Position numbers and translations under genes: made by a program. Below the pieces are notes generated by a model. The model saw nothing but the letters and a program-made list of their open reading frames with translations. It did no database searches and had not been told where the DNA came from. A stretch of 64,000 nt of DNA from contig JAQFVV010006449.1 of NCBI GenBank assembly GCA_028023455.1, positions 1,100,812-1,164,811 of the forward strand, given 5' to 3'. Positions 38,565 through 50,799 of the stretch are shown one piece after another. Source of the stretch: Epiperipatus broadwayi (taxonomy: Eukaryota > Onychophora > Udeonychophora > Euonychophora > Peripatidae). The stretch's first letter is position 1. Every line of letters starts with the position of its first letter.

Positions 38565-40490
38565 GATGTGATGTGATGTGATGTATTCTGGCTTCTCCTT
38601 AAACGAAGTCAAGAATATCTCAGCAATTATGCCCAGATAAACATGTTAGCCACTTTCTTTTACATTCCCCACTCTAAATTTACCCATAATCTGCTCTATC
38701 CCATTTCCACAACATAATTTTTGTCAACTCTATAACCTTTATATCTAAATCCCCCTTATCTTTTCCCAAACCCAGCATAAAAACCAATAATTCACTTTCT
38801 GTATAATCACTCTTTTCATATTTATTTTTCCACAACTTCATTATATGTACCCTTTCTGTTTTCAAACATTTACATTCAATTAACAAATGCCTAATATTTT
38901 CAATTCCTTCCTTACATAATTTACAAAATAAATCACCCATATTTTTCCATTTACATGTATATTCTTTTGTAGCTAAAAATCTCGTTCGAGCCTTAAACAA
39001 TAAACTACTTTCCTTACTATTATCATATATTAACTCACACCTAATATTCTGTTTATTTCTATATATATTTAAACTCTTTTTACTCTCCATACTATTTCTC
39101 CATCTCTCTAACTCCCTAGTCTTTATTAATAAATTTATTCTTTTATCCCATTCCTTACTACTATAACACTCAATAATCCTCTTAACACAATCATCCCATC
39201 TTTTGTACAAATATACTGATATAAATTCTTTATTCAAATCTTTTGCATACCGCATTATCTTTCTCACCCATCTTGTTACCTGCCCTTTACTCATAACCCA
39301 ATTAAATACTATTTTAGCTATTCTTTTATTATCCATAAACTGCAATCTACCAAACATTTTCATTTTACTTTTTGCATCTCTCATATGAAAACTTGACCAT
39401 CTCATTTCTCCTTGAATTGCCTCCCTTGCTGTCCATACTTCTGCATCCAATGCACGTCTTCCTACTTCCCTTTGAGCTTTTTCTAAATAATCTAATATCT
39501 TTTTACTAACATATAATGCATCATTACCATATGTTAACCCTGCTACTGCAACTCCTTTCCATATAATTCTAGCTACATCATATTTATTATATAAAAATAC
39601 TGTTAATTTCTTTATCAATCTCTTTCTTTTCTTTGCTTCATTTATCAATTTTTTCTCCCATTCATCCAAATAATTTTTCTGATTACTTAAAATAATTCCC
39701 AAATAACTATATCTATTCACCACACTTAACTTAATATCTCCCAATAAAAATTCTACATCTTCTCTTTCCTCAGTATTAACCATCATTATATTTGATTTTT
39801 CTTCACTAAATTTGATCCCCATCTCTTTACCCACCCTTGCACATGTCCTCAACATAACTTCCATATCTTCTCTTTTTTCTGCACACAAAAATATATCATC
39901 TGCAAAAAAAAGACCTGACAAAATATATACTCCCTTACTACCTATTAACGGTATCTTTATCCCTCTTCCTAATCTTTCTATTGCTCTTTCCATTTCACTC
40001 AAATACAACACAAACAAAATAGGTGACATAGGGCATCCTTGCCTTAGTCCCACACCATTTTTAACTTTAATTGATTCTATATTCTCTAATTGATATATAT
40101 AATAATTATTTTCATATAATTTCTTAATAATATCTATTAAAGCTTCATCCATTCCCAAATTTGCTAAACTTATCCATAATCTATTTCTATTTACTCTATC
40201 ATATGCCTTCTCTATATCTATAAAACTCATATATAACTATTTATCTGCATTCCTACTCATATCCATAAGTTGTGTAACTACAAATAAACTATCTCCTATA
40301 CGCTTATCTAATCTAAAACCTCCTTGCATTTCACCCACTACATTATTCCCTTCCATCCATTTTACAACTTTACTAGCCACCATATACGAGAAAACTTTAT
40401 ATAAAACTGATGTTACCGCTATTGGTCTATAATTATTCAACTTTCTATGATCCTTACCCTTTCCTTTAAATAATAACCTTACTCTCATGG
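38565..40490 (-). mobile_element. 5'-truncated non-LTR retrotransposon (LINE)
   Basis: A minus-strand element containing the RT C-terminal two thirds, a 3' untranslated region of about 115 bases and an (ATCAC)n-type tail (38566-38585). The two fragments at 2213-2712 share its 3' end. The endonuclease and ORF1 are missing. The 5' edge is close to 40490-40528, next to a small hairpin and a (TA)n tract. Clade not determined. Confidence 0.93.
38680..40488 (-). pseudogene. LINE reverse transcriptase, one in-frame stop from open
   Basis: An 83-codon frame (40488-40237) and a 516-codon frame (40230-38680) are in the same reading frame, separated by a single TAG at 40237-40239. The first part holds LNNYRPIAV and QGGFR, RT palm motifs. 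In the second, FIDIEKAYD (residues 3-11) is the motif with the first catalytic Asp, GLRQGCPMSP (61-70) is the next palm block, and FADD (109-112) is the active-site pair. Near the C-terminus C436, C439, H448 and C453 form a CX2CX8HX4C zinc-binding pattern. Apart from the stop and the missing 5' part, the frame is well kept, so this is a relatively young copy. The long + strand frames over it are shadows. Confidence 0.95.
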
Positions 40491-40499
40491 TCAGGATAT

Positions 40500-40524
40500 A
40501 CGAAAGTAAAATCTTTCGTCCGGC

Positions 40525-40585
<61 letters not shown>
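40500..40585. repeat. Hairpin and (TA)n at the LINE 5' edge
   Basis: ACGAAAG-TAAAAT-CTTTCGT (40500-40519) forms a 7-bp stem, then CCGGCACAA, then about 28 TA units (40529-40585). Confidence 0.85.
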
Positions 40586-40589
<4 letters not shown>

Positions 40590-41547
40590 TCATGTGACAT
40601 CTGACTTGATTTTTGATTTGGGTATATATATACATATAAGCCCTCAGTTAATTATCATATAAAGAACTTGTAAACTATGAATCTTAATTATTTGTGTTTC
40701 ATGTTGCACAGTAAGTTGAAAATCTGAGTCTGTTCTTATATACCATCTTATTTTACAATGCTATTAGGTTACATTTTATATTAAATACCAGCACACTCTG
40801 AAATCAGTATTTGTGATTTATTAGCAAAATTATTGTCAGCTTTGCAAACTAAGTGTCTCTTCATCTTTTTTCTAACTTTTCAAAATACAACTATTTTATA
40901 ATTAATATTAATTTTTTTTCCAATTAAAGTAAGCTTCATTCACTTTAAAGTTATGTTTTATGAACGGTAATTTGCAACGATTTGCTATCCGGAGGTGTAT
41001 GATACCTTTCAGTTTGGTTTCAAATACTACCAAAGTTAACAACTGTATAGTCTTTTTTGTAGAGTATTACAACATAGTTTTGCTTGTCCGGATTATAAAT
41101 GGCTACAAATTAACTTTTATTTACATATAATTTTGACCGTTGAAATTCTTTAATTGATGTTTCATTTAAGAACGTTCATGCATGTGGAGGTAAATATGAT
41201 TATGTTTCTTGATCTAAACTCAGAGATAAAAGCATATAAACTTACCGGCACCAACTTACCTTTCTGGCCGATGCATAGCGGCGAACTGTCCATTCATATA
41301 ATTAATCATCTTTTAATAAAAGCTACAATGACAGTAACATATGAAGAAAATATTTGGATCTGATCATGGTCAGTTTATTTAAGACATCAAAGAGATATCA
41401 AAAGATCTTCTTCGTTCAATATTAATTCATTTTCAGCTGTTTCTTGTTATATTTGTATTGCTTTTTGAAAAAAAATACGTTCCCACAATTTATATAATTA
41501 TTATATATAATATTAATTTGATGTGTATATATATATAATTTCGATAG

Positions 41548-41636
41548 GCCTCATTACAATTTATGGACGGTCATATTTGTGGTGGAGCTGTAATTAATGA
41601 ACAGTGGATCCTATCCGCAGCCCATTGTGCTAAACT
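41548..41636 (+). CDS. Secreted S1 serine protease, exon 3 (catalytic His)
   Basis: The exon starts after TCGATAG and ends at a consensus donor, CT|GTAAGT. It begins in phase 0, exactly as exon 2 ends. The translation includes [20 protein letters not shown] and [10 protein letters not shown]. The His in AAHC is the first member of the S1 catalytic triad, and the Cys before GG and the Cys after the His form the conserved disulfide around it. With exon 2 the mature enzyme begins IAGG. The exon ends two bases into a codon. I found no later exon with a DIAL-type Asp motif or GDSGGP within the window, so the rest lies downstream, is hidden, or the gene is broken. Substrate specificity cannot be judged without the Ser exon. 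Confidence 0.92.
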
Positions 41637-41982
41637 GTAAGTTGCCGAGTATTTTTTAAAATTAACGTTTTTCTTTTTTTTTTTTCTAAAATAAACTTTA
41701 CTAATAGCAACTTTTTTGCATTAATATTTCTACAAAAATAATAAACTTAAGTTACAAAACATAACAAACACAACTTATAACAACACAACCAACAGAATTA
41801 ATGTTCGATGTCATTGAAGACTGATTCCAAATTGATAAATGTAATTTTTTATGTAGGTAAATGTTTACTTAATTTATAACCCTCTGCCAGTTGCTATAAT
41901 TATGATTAAAATAACTTAGTCAAAGGTGCATTAGGCAAACATTGCAAACTATTCAAATTTAAACTTATCTCATATATATATA
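41637..41982. other. Start of the next protease intron
   Basis: AT-rich, with a T run near 41674. No feature seen before the inverted repeat. Confidence 0.5.
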
Positions 41983-43242
41983 TTAATAAAAATATAAACA
42001 AATATTATAGACAACTACATTAATAAATATTTAATTTATTACATCGAATCGATTTTCGTTCAAAATGAACCTTTTGAAGATGTTAGAATAAATCAAAAAG
42101 TCACGCGATTTATGTTAACGTAGCACACATTTATTGTTCAAATTAAATCCTAAAAATTATTACAATTTTTAATATTTAACTGACGACTTTCAACTCAAAT
42201 TCACGGATTCCTGGTGCAAAATTCAGAAACTTAGCATCCTTTAAACTTAATAATAAAGGCTTCATAAAAATTATGACTAATCAAGGACACAGTTTATAAA
42301 ATTTATCATCAACAATCAGAAGACACGGATGACACCAAATGTCTGTAGAGTTAAAAGAAATCAGATGGCATATATTCAATATAGCAGTTTTCTTAATCTT
42401 GTTTATAAAAATCTTTAAATAAACTAAAAGATATTATATCCACTGAATTATATAAAAACTTGCATTTTTCTTAAGTAGTCTAAAGTCATTTCTTCGTTAA
42501 TATTAATACTTCTATGACGTTCTAATTTAATTTTGAACGAAAATCGATTCGATGTAATAAATTAAATATTTATTAATTCAAATGTAGTTGTCTATAATAT
42601 TTGTTTATATTTTTATTAAAGTATTTTATTAAGGCAACATAATGGATTCTAATCCCATCATATGAAATATTATTGAAGAAAAGTTTAGAAATGCTTTTAA
42701 ATTAGAACGTCATAGAAGTATTAACATTAACGAAGAAATGACTTTAGACTATTAAAGAAAAATGCAAATTTTTATATAATTCAGTGGATATAATATATTT
42801 TAGTTTATTTAAAGATTTTTATAAACAAGATTAAGAAAACTGCTATATTGAATATATGCCATCTGATTTCTTTTAACTCTACAGACATATGGTGTCATCC
42901 GTGTCTTCTGATTGTTGATGGTAAATTTTATAAATTGTCCTTGATTTGTCATAATTTTTATGAAGCCTTTATTATTAAGGTTAAAGGATGCTAAGTTTCT
43001 GCATTTTGCACCAGGAATCCATGAATTTGAGTTGAAAGTCGTCAGTTAAACATTAACAATTGTAATAATTTTTAGGATTTAATTTGAACAATAAGTGTGT
43101 GCTACGTTAATATAAATCGCGTGACTTTTTGATTTATTCTAACATCTTGAAAAGGTTCATTTTGGACGAAAATCGATTCGATGTAATAAATTAAATATTT
43201 ATTAATGTAGTTGTCTATAATATTTGTTTATATTTTTATTAA
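41983..43242. repeat. 0.55-kb inverted repeat with 166-bp spacer
   Basis: Left arm 41983-42530 and right arm 42697-43242 are near-perfect reverse complements over about 546 bases (for example GACGTTCTAATTTAA and TTAAATTAGAACGTC at the inner edges). The spacer 42531-42696 repeats the end of the right arm in direct orientation, offset by 631 bases, together with ATTAAGGCAACATAATGG, which is found again at 43251-43268. The simplest reading is two tandem units of about 631 bp, the first truncated, facing an inverted copy. No coding frame. Confidence 0.9.
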
Positions 43243-43309
43243 AGTATTTTATTAAGGCAACATAATGGATTCTAATTCCATCATATGAAATATATATATA
43301 TATATATAT

Positions 43310-44650
43310 TGTGATAGCACGAGGTGATCACATATATTTAATATAATATATATATTCAGTTAAGTCAAATATTAAGGAAAGGCCAGTAAAAGAAAAAAAA
43401 AAAAGAAAGATTTTAGATAAGATGACAGCCGAGAGATAAGAATTAGTGGTTGTAGAAGAATTTGGTATAACATTTAAAGATCGTTATCAGCTAGTAAATG
43501 GGAGTGACAGAATGAATGAGAGTTGTCAAATAAAATAAATGTCGAATTTTGTTATACTAAAACATTTTTCTAAGAAGGAAAATAATTACTGAGAAATTCA
43601 TAGAGTGATGGTTAAGGGAAATAAATAAATAAAACAAATGTAATAAGTTTAATTATAGAAAGAATAAATGTAAAAAAAAAAATGAAATGAAAGGGAGAGT
43701 AATTAAATTATTTTAAGGTCAAAGATGGCCGTAGGTGTGAAAACGTGATCCACAAGACAAAGGAAGGAGGGGAGTTTCTTTTACTAAAAACAGAAAGAGT
43801 AGAGCGGTGTAGGAATAAAGAAGTGATTCCAGTTTTCTCATAAAAAGAAAAACCATTTTTTCCTAGCGAACTTTTAACTGCCACCCAGGCTATAGTCCAA
43901 GAAATGACGATCGAGTAGAAGAAATACTTTCGAGCGCCGGTTCGAAACGCTGCTCCATACCCAAGCCTGTAACACAAACGAAATGAAGATAATCACCTGC
44001 TCACCTGCTTACGTCTCTGTGCCATTTGGAAACCGTTACGAGGAAACTATCCGGATTTGAACCGCTCTACAAAAGAAGTGGGACGCCCACAACGCGGTTC
44101 GAAGAAGTGACTGAATCAATTGCCAGGACCGTTTACCTAGGTAATCGTATATTAGCATGCTAATTTATAAACTCCTAGTTTAATCATAAGTCCAAGAGAA
44201 TCAAGAATGCGAATTATCCCTTTAGATAACTCTAATACATATAAACTTTAATTGAACGAACATTTATAATAAACTTATTTACACCCATTTCATACTATCA
44301 CTCTATGCACGTATTTATTATTATTGATATGTCTAAAAATTTATAGAAATTATGTTTTATGTTAGACAATAAATAAACCTCGTTTTAAGATTTGCATTAC
44401 TGTAATTACTTGCTATGTCAACCATTTTATATTTTTTATATCAAGAAGAACAATCGGTTGGGAAATATAGTTTGATTTGATATTTTATTAGGTCAAACTC
44501 AACCGGTAAGGTAGTAATTGAATATAATTTATTCTTACTAATCCGTTCTATCTACATATTTTGTGTAGCTGGTTGCATCCGTCTGATTATGCTTAATAGC
44601 ACACCAACCTAGAACGGCCATATAGACTGAACGGAGGCATGCCGGTTACA
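43310..44650 (+). repeat. 5' LTR
   Basis: Begins TGTGATAGCACGAGG directly after (TA)n and ends GCCGGTTACA. The following TAAATTTGGGGGCCAGTCC resembles a primer-binding region, with a possible site starting at TGGGGGCC (44657). Base composition is less AT-rich than the neighbourhood. The start is inferred from TG and the (TA)n border. The second LTR is missing in the gap, so the length of 1341 bp is a best estimate. Confidence 0.55.
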
Positions 44651-45257
44651 TAAATTTGGGGGCCAGTCCAAAGATTTTGAACGTAACCGAAGCCAGAATT
44701 CACATAAAGTGAAAGGCAAATCTCGAAATGTATTTTTAATGATTATTATATTAGAGACGACAATGAGTTGACGTGGCAAGTAAAAAAAAAAAAAAGAGAG
44801 AAAATGTGTATAACAGAGTTTGAACGATTTTGAAATAGAGCGAATGGGAAAATGAAATAGTCATATTCGGGTAGAAATGATACGGGGGTATTTGGTATTA
44901 GAGAAAGAGTAACAAATTCAGTTATAATATGAAATAACTTTCACAGGGATAAGTTTGCCGCTAATTTCGTAGCGATTAGATATTGATAAGACATTTTGAA
45001 TTGCGCGATACACGATTGTTGACAAGAACTAGCTAGCTCTAATTTGTTTTGTAATAGTGAAAACGTATTTAAAACCTATTGTTAGATTTTTTTTCGTAAA
45101 AAAAAAAACTACAAGGTAGACGATCTAAGTTCGTCAGTGAAATAGAGAAAGGTTGTTAATTTATTTCCGTTTAGTGCAAAAAAAAAAAAAAGGTAAAAAA
45201 GAAAAGAAATAGGGGAGGGTTATTCTTAGAAAGAATTACAAATACTGAGGCATAATA
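44651..45257 (+). other. Retrotransposon leader, 5' part
   Basis: Non-coding sequence between the LTR and the minisatellite, with two A runs (near 45101 and 45179). No open frame of note. Confidence 0.5.
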
Positions 45258-45860
45258 TACTTCCATATCTGAGTGAATTGTAGCTATTTATATTGTTGAT
45301 ATATAGATAAGTTTATACCTAGAAGAATTAGAAATGCTGAGCTATTATATATATCTATAACTAAATTATAAATGCGGATAAATAAAATATGACTATATCC
45401 AAATGGATTATAATTGTTTATATATCATATACATCTATATTTGAATAAATATTAAAGACTTGCGTATAATATACATCTATATCTGAATAAATTATAACTA
45501 TTTATATTGTTGATATACAAATATGTGTATATCTGAAAGAATTAAAAATGCTGAGATACTATATACATACAGCTCTAGCTAAATAAATTATAAATACTCA
45601 TAAATAAAACCTGTCTATATCTGAATAAGCTATAACTCTTTATATACCAAAGATGTCTGTACTTGAATAAATTGCAAATGCTCACATATAAAATGTGCTT
45701 ATATCTTTATGAATTATAAATGCTGGTATACCAAATCTGTTTATATGTGGAATAATTACAAATGCTGAGATATAATATACATCTAGGCCTGAAGGAATTG
45801 TAAAGGCTTCTAAGTAAAATATATCTGTACCTGGATCAAAATAATTTTCTATATGAGAAT
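45258..45860 (+). repeat. Degenerate ~42-bp minisatellite, about 14 copies, in the leader
   Basis: Units of the form CTATATCTGAATAAATTATAA followed by ATGCTGAGATATAAT and ATACAT recur with substitutions and small indels from 45258 to 45860, about one per 42-43 bases. Short frames here are by-products of the repeat. Confidence 0.85.
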
Positions 45861-46315
45861 CATAACACAAGGATTAATGGAGAAGATGGATAAATATGTT
45901 ATCAATGATGAATAAGTGATCCATATAACTTAGGAGTAATCATTAAACTTTCAAAACTTACTTAGCTGGTAATTTGAGATTTCTCACACGCACATTGGTA
46001 CTTTTGCGGTCGTTATATAACCGTATGGAGAGTATAGGATATACGTTGAGATAGAGTTCGCAATTGAGTTGTGCATATACGAGTGTTAGTTGAGAATTAG
46101 TAATAAAGTAGGAGTGGTGTTGGTATAAGTAGAGATACGAGTAGAGGTAGAGACTGAGCAGGTACATAACACATAATTGGGTGTGGAGTAGTCTGAACAT
46201 TGGCGTTCGAATAGTAAATAATTGCCATAAATTTTAGAATATAAAACAAGAGAGAAAAAGGAGTTCGTTTTTAAAAACCATTCAGTTAGTGTCCACAATC
46301 GGATTCAATACGTAA

Positions 46316-47422
46316 ATGCTTACTAGGTCAAAGAAAGTCATGGAGGTTCAGGAGCCAGAGGAAGTAGAAGGGATAGACAATAGTGAGAATTCACTTGGGA
46401 TGTCAGACCCACAACTAACCACTGGGGATATTAGTAACAGAGAATTATATGACTTAATAAATCAAATGAGAAATGAACAGAAAGAGTTTATGAAACAGCA
46501 GAGAGAAGAGCAACAGGAGTTCATGAAGCAATGTAAGGAAGAACAGAGGACATTCATGGAACAGTGCAGAGAGGAGCAAAGAGCATTTATGAATAAATGG
46601 GACGAAATTTACGAGCCGAAAACTGTAGAATCTAATAGACAATTCGATAATTATAATAAAAGTGAAATTGCAAGTCAGGAACAAGGTGTTGGACCATTGG
46701 AAGTAAAGAAAGAGTGGTCGCAGCAAATGATAGATCTAAATAAGAAAGTTGATGAACAAGGGGAATACATTAAGATATGTCAATATGGCGTTAATGAGTG
46801 TAATATAAAAATAAACGATATGCAGAGCGATGTCCAACAAGAAAGAGTGAATAACCGAGATAGTCTAGGGACGTATATAGGTGAGAATAGTAGTATAGTA
46901 GAACAACTTAAAGGTGACGTAGATAAGTTGCGAGATAAAGTAGAGATATTGGAAATTAAGGTGGACGTATGGGAATAGGCCCATTGATGATGTTAGGCTA
47001 GGGACGTATAATTACGATCCGGAAAGGAGCAGCTGAGCCGCAGTTAATCAGTTTGTCAAAATCTGCATGTTTACTGGACGTGAAGGGGAGAATCCATTAG
47101 AACATCTAAACGGATTAGAAAAATATTGTGAGCTCAACAAATTGCATGATGAGGCGTGCATTGTGATTGCGTGTAGCCATTTGCGAGAGGAGGCCCGCAC
47201 CTGGTGGGACTCGTTATTTGTAAAACCTCAAACACTACAGCAATATAAAAATGCAATTTTGAAGGATTATTGGGGTGAGAAAATACAAGAAAATATATTC
47301 TATAGCATAGTAGAAGAAAAATGGAAACCCGGAAGTCTGTTACATCATTTTTCCGCCAACAAGTCGCTTCATTAAGTACGTTAACCGCAGACCCTGACAG
47401 AAAACAGATAGTACAGATTGTG
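46316..47422 (+). pseudogene. gag of the LTR retrotransposon, frame-broken
   Basis: The first frame (46316-46978, 220 codons) has an acidic N-terminus and then four 11-residue repeats (about residues 52-95) of the form EEQRxFMxQC, a hendecad coiled coil, followed by more coiled-coil-like sequence. A second frame (47067-47375) carries the capsid-like part, including GREGENPLEHLNGLEKY and EEARTWWDSLF; the WW is typical of retrotransposon gag. A third frame (from 47321) continues FFRQQVASLSTLTADP until the gap. Joining them needs a shift near 46978, read-through of a TGA near 47033, and a shift near 47350, so the copy is inactive unless those are assembly errors near the gap. Capsid proteins of this kind form the retrotransposon particle. 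The minus-strand gag remnant at 55.4-56.9 kb is related. Confidence 0.85.
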
Positions 47423-47922
47423 NNNNNNNNNNNNNNNNNNNNNNNNNNNNNNNNNNNNNNNNNNNNNNNNNNNNNNNNNNNNNNNNNNNNNNNNNNNNNN
47501 NNNNNNNNNNNNNNNNNNNNNNNNNNNNNNNNNNNNNNNNNNNNNNNNNNNNNNNNNNNNNNNNNNNNNNNNNNNNNNNNNNNNNNNNNNNNNNNNNNNN
47601 NNNNNNNNNNNNNNNNNNNNNNNNNNNNNNNNNNNNNNNNNNNNNNNNNNNNNNNNNNNNNNNNNNNNNNNNNNNNNNNNNNNNNNNNNNNNNNNNNNNN
47701 NNNNNNNNNNNNNNNNNNNNNNNNNNNNNNNNNNNNNNNNNNNNNNNNNNNNNNNNNNNNNNNNNNNNNNNNNNNNNNNNNNNNNNNNNNNNNNNNNNNN
47801 NNNNNNNNNNNNNNNNNNNNNNNNNNNNNNNNNNNNNNNNNNNNNNNNNNNNNNNNNNNNNNNNNNNNNNNNNNNNNNNNNNNNNNNNNNNNNNNNNNNN
47901 NNNNNNNNNNNNNNNNNNNNNN
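47423..47922. other. Assembly gap (500 N)
   Basis: Exactly 500 N, a placeholder of unknown true size. Frames reported across it are meaningless. Confidence 1.
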
Positions 47923-47928
47923 GTTACA
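47923..47928 (+). repeat. Last six bases of the probable 3' LTR
   Basis: GTTACA matches the end of the 5' LTR and is followed by (AT)n (47929-47946), mirroring the (TA)n before the 5' LTR. Confidence 0.5.
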
Positions 47929-48507
47929 ATATATATATATATATATTCTGCCCTCCTCCTCCGTCCACGTCCCCTCCATAATTTATATAGTATTTAAATT
48001 TTTATTTACGGGTTCTAGCTCAGTCTAACAAATGAATAAAGTGAAATGTTCAGCATTAATTAAAAATGATTACTGGTTCTAATCTTTTAAAATACAAGTA
48101 CAGTTATATTTGTAAATGAATTAATAAATATTTATTATTTTCATGAGACATGGAGTGACGACACGGGGAACGAGACAGACTACATTGAGATATTATCCAC
48201 ATGATACTATCTCAATGGCATAAGAACACTATTCCCCCTTTTACTATACTAAATAACTAACTTATAGTATTCTTACGACTTTCTAAGCTCTTTTCACTAC
48301 GAGTAAAATAATAATCATGTCTTAATATTCTTTGTAATAATAATCTAGCTCAATTAATTAAGATTAAGTAAATAAATAGAATAAATAAAATAAAATAAAA
48401 TAAATCTCAGGTTCATAAATTGTACTCTAACTGATTTAAAATTACGGTAGTAAACTATGAAAAGGGAATTTTATGTCATAAATTCACTACGCAGCAACTA
48501 ACAATAA

Positions 48508-48509
48508 TA

Positions 48510-48582
<73 letters not shown>
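48508..48582. repeat. (AAT)n microsatellite
   Basis: About 25 AAT units. Confidence 0.97.
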
Positions 48583-50790
48583 GTATAATATGATCTTATT
48601 ACTTCCTAAATGAAATAAATAATTACTTACGTGGTAGTATTTTAATAATCCGACAACAAAATACGTGTGGTAACATTAGCATATAATTTATTTGAATATT
48701 GTGGCAACCAACTTATGACCAATAAATGATATAATTATGATCTTTTAATTTTATCATCCAAATAGATTTTCAAAATTATTATAACACTTTTATGTTTACC
48801 TATTTTGTGCAAAACTATATGTCTGTTTCAATTCTAAATGTGTATTGTGATATCATGCATCCATGTGGAGAAATAATAACGAAGACACAAAGCTTTATAA
48901 TAAATTTACAACAAAGTTTATTAATAACAAAAACAAATAACAATCTTTACATTATGTACATTGGATATCCTTACTCTCCTATCACAAAATTATTTTACTA
49001 GTTTATACAATAAAACCAAACTTCTACTTATTTTTCTAGTTAATTCTTATCTTTTAAATACTTAAGCAAGTACAGTATTATTATTATTGGATTTCTTATT
49101 TTAGTTTAGCTTGTTACAAAATGTATTTATTTATAATTATCACTACTACTTTGTATCCCTACTATTTTTTAAAATTATATTTTTATAAAATTACATTCGT
49201 AGTAAACATTCTACAAAATCATAAAACTCTAATTTTATATTAGTTATATGGAATCCTACAGATTCAAAAACATTCTTTTACATTTGATCTTACGTTTTAT
49301 TGTTCACTATACAATGCTTATTAATCTAATATACTCATTCAAGCCTTGCTTCGGATGGTAATTACAATTATTAACACACCATGCACAAATATATGGGTCT
49401 ATTACACATTATTGAATTATTTTCTTAACAAACATGCAATATTTATTTTCTAAATATTATTATAAAAATATTCAAATTTTATTATCACTTAAAAAACTTT
49501 GTTTTAGATTTCTCTTTTAAAAATCTTATATTCGTTTCCAAATTGGTTTTAAACTATATTATATGATTCTTTCTCTCTTTATGATATTTGTACTTTCACT
49601 TTTAAAATTACACAATTCTAACACATTCCAGTAAATAAACTATTCTTACTTAAACGACAACATACCCTCAATTCTATTTTATTCATTATTTCTGTAAAAA
49701 AATATCTTTCTGACGATGCAGATTCACGAAAACAAGGATAGCGAAAATAGATGCACAGGATCAAAATAACTAGAATATTATCCGTCATAAACCTTGACAA
49801 TAATGGCACAGTGAATTCAAAGACACTATAGAGGAGTGACCTTTGTCTGTCTACCCACCTCTATTATAGGAGTGATGCTAAAGCTATTTCTTCAGCTTTA
49901 TATAACATCAAAGAGTTTAAAAGATACGTAAAGACACTGTCCAAAATATATGTGTTCAGTGATAGGACTTAGTTGGCTATACTGAAATCACACAAATTAA
50001 CTATGATCCAAATACTTTATTTTCTTATTTCTTAGCAAAACATCATCTTGGTTTCCTCTACACTAGTACTACCAAGTCACTATCCGATCTTATTTCTCTA
50101 GATTTTTCTATACAGTACATCGACAAATTCTTATCTGCATTTCTAACAATAATAAAATTCATTTTATTTCAAAACTATACAGCTGTTCTCTAAGAAAATC
50201 TTTTACTACTTTTCTCGTATATTTATCATATACAAACTATTTTAAATATCTAATACTTTGTTACATGAAAGTTCAAAAGAATCACACAATTGTTTTGACA
50301 ACTTATACTATTAATTATACTTGAAATAATTCATTGCATGCATATTTAAAATTATTCTTATCTCAGAATATGTTTTAATGTTGTATAAAATGTGTACTTA
50401 TAATTTTAAAACTTTCACACATCATTCTTAATCAATTGATGATCTAAAAAAAAATACATTATGCATTATGAATAAATACCAAAATTACCAAAACGATCTT
50501 GATCTTCTCCATCGGGTTCTGTAGGCTTCACCATTCCATTATTTCTTGTAGATATAAAAAATTCCATACATACTTTTTATTTTTAAAACAATATTTCTAT
50601 CATTCTATTAAGCTATTATATTTAAATCTCATTATTATTAAATTTATGTTTATATGTTTTCCCTAATCTAATATAGCATATTATATTTTAAATACAATCA
50701 ATAAAAAATTTAAATTATATTTACGATACTTCTTCAACAGACTTTCTTGAACCGTTCATATTTAAGCTAAAAAAAAAAATATTTTATTTC
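48583..50790. other. AT-rich stretch without recognised features
   Basis: Only short frames without domain signals (48792-49001, 49618-49809). Confidence 0.5.
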
Positions 50791-50799
50791 TTCTTTTAG

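Larger units (their letters stand above)
43310..47928 (+). mobile_element. LTR retrotransposon inserted in (AT)n, partly hidden by a gap
   Basis: The element has a 5' LTR (43310-44650), a leader with a minisatellite, a decayed gag (46316-47422), then the assembly gap. The six bases right after the gap, GTTACA, equal the end of the 5' LTR and are followed by (AT)n, which also precedes the 5' LTR, so these are taken as the end of the 3' LTR. Pol and nearly all of the 3' LTR must be in the gap, whose true size should be several kb rather than 500. The gag type suggests Ty3/Gypsy-like, not proven without pol. Confidence 0.65.

Noticed and set aside
39203-40093. + strand frames over the LINE
   Set aside because: Shadows of the minus-strand reverse transcriptase frame.
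43915-43970. tRNA-like B box (GCCGGTTCGAAACGC) in the LTR
   Set aside because: No A box at suitable distance and no cloverleaf pairing. It lies within the inferred LTR.
45258-45860. CRISPR-like repeat array
   Set aside because: Units are contiguous and degenerate with no unique spacers, in a eukaryotic retroelement leader. It is a minisatellite.
47134-48028. Long frames across the N gap
   Set aside because: They consist mainly of unknown residues and arise because N has no stop codons.
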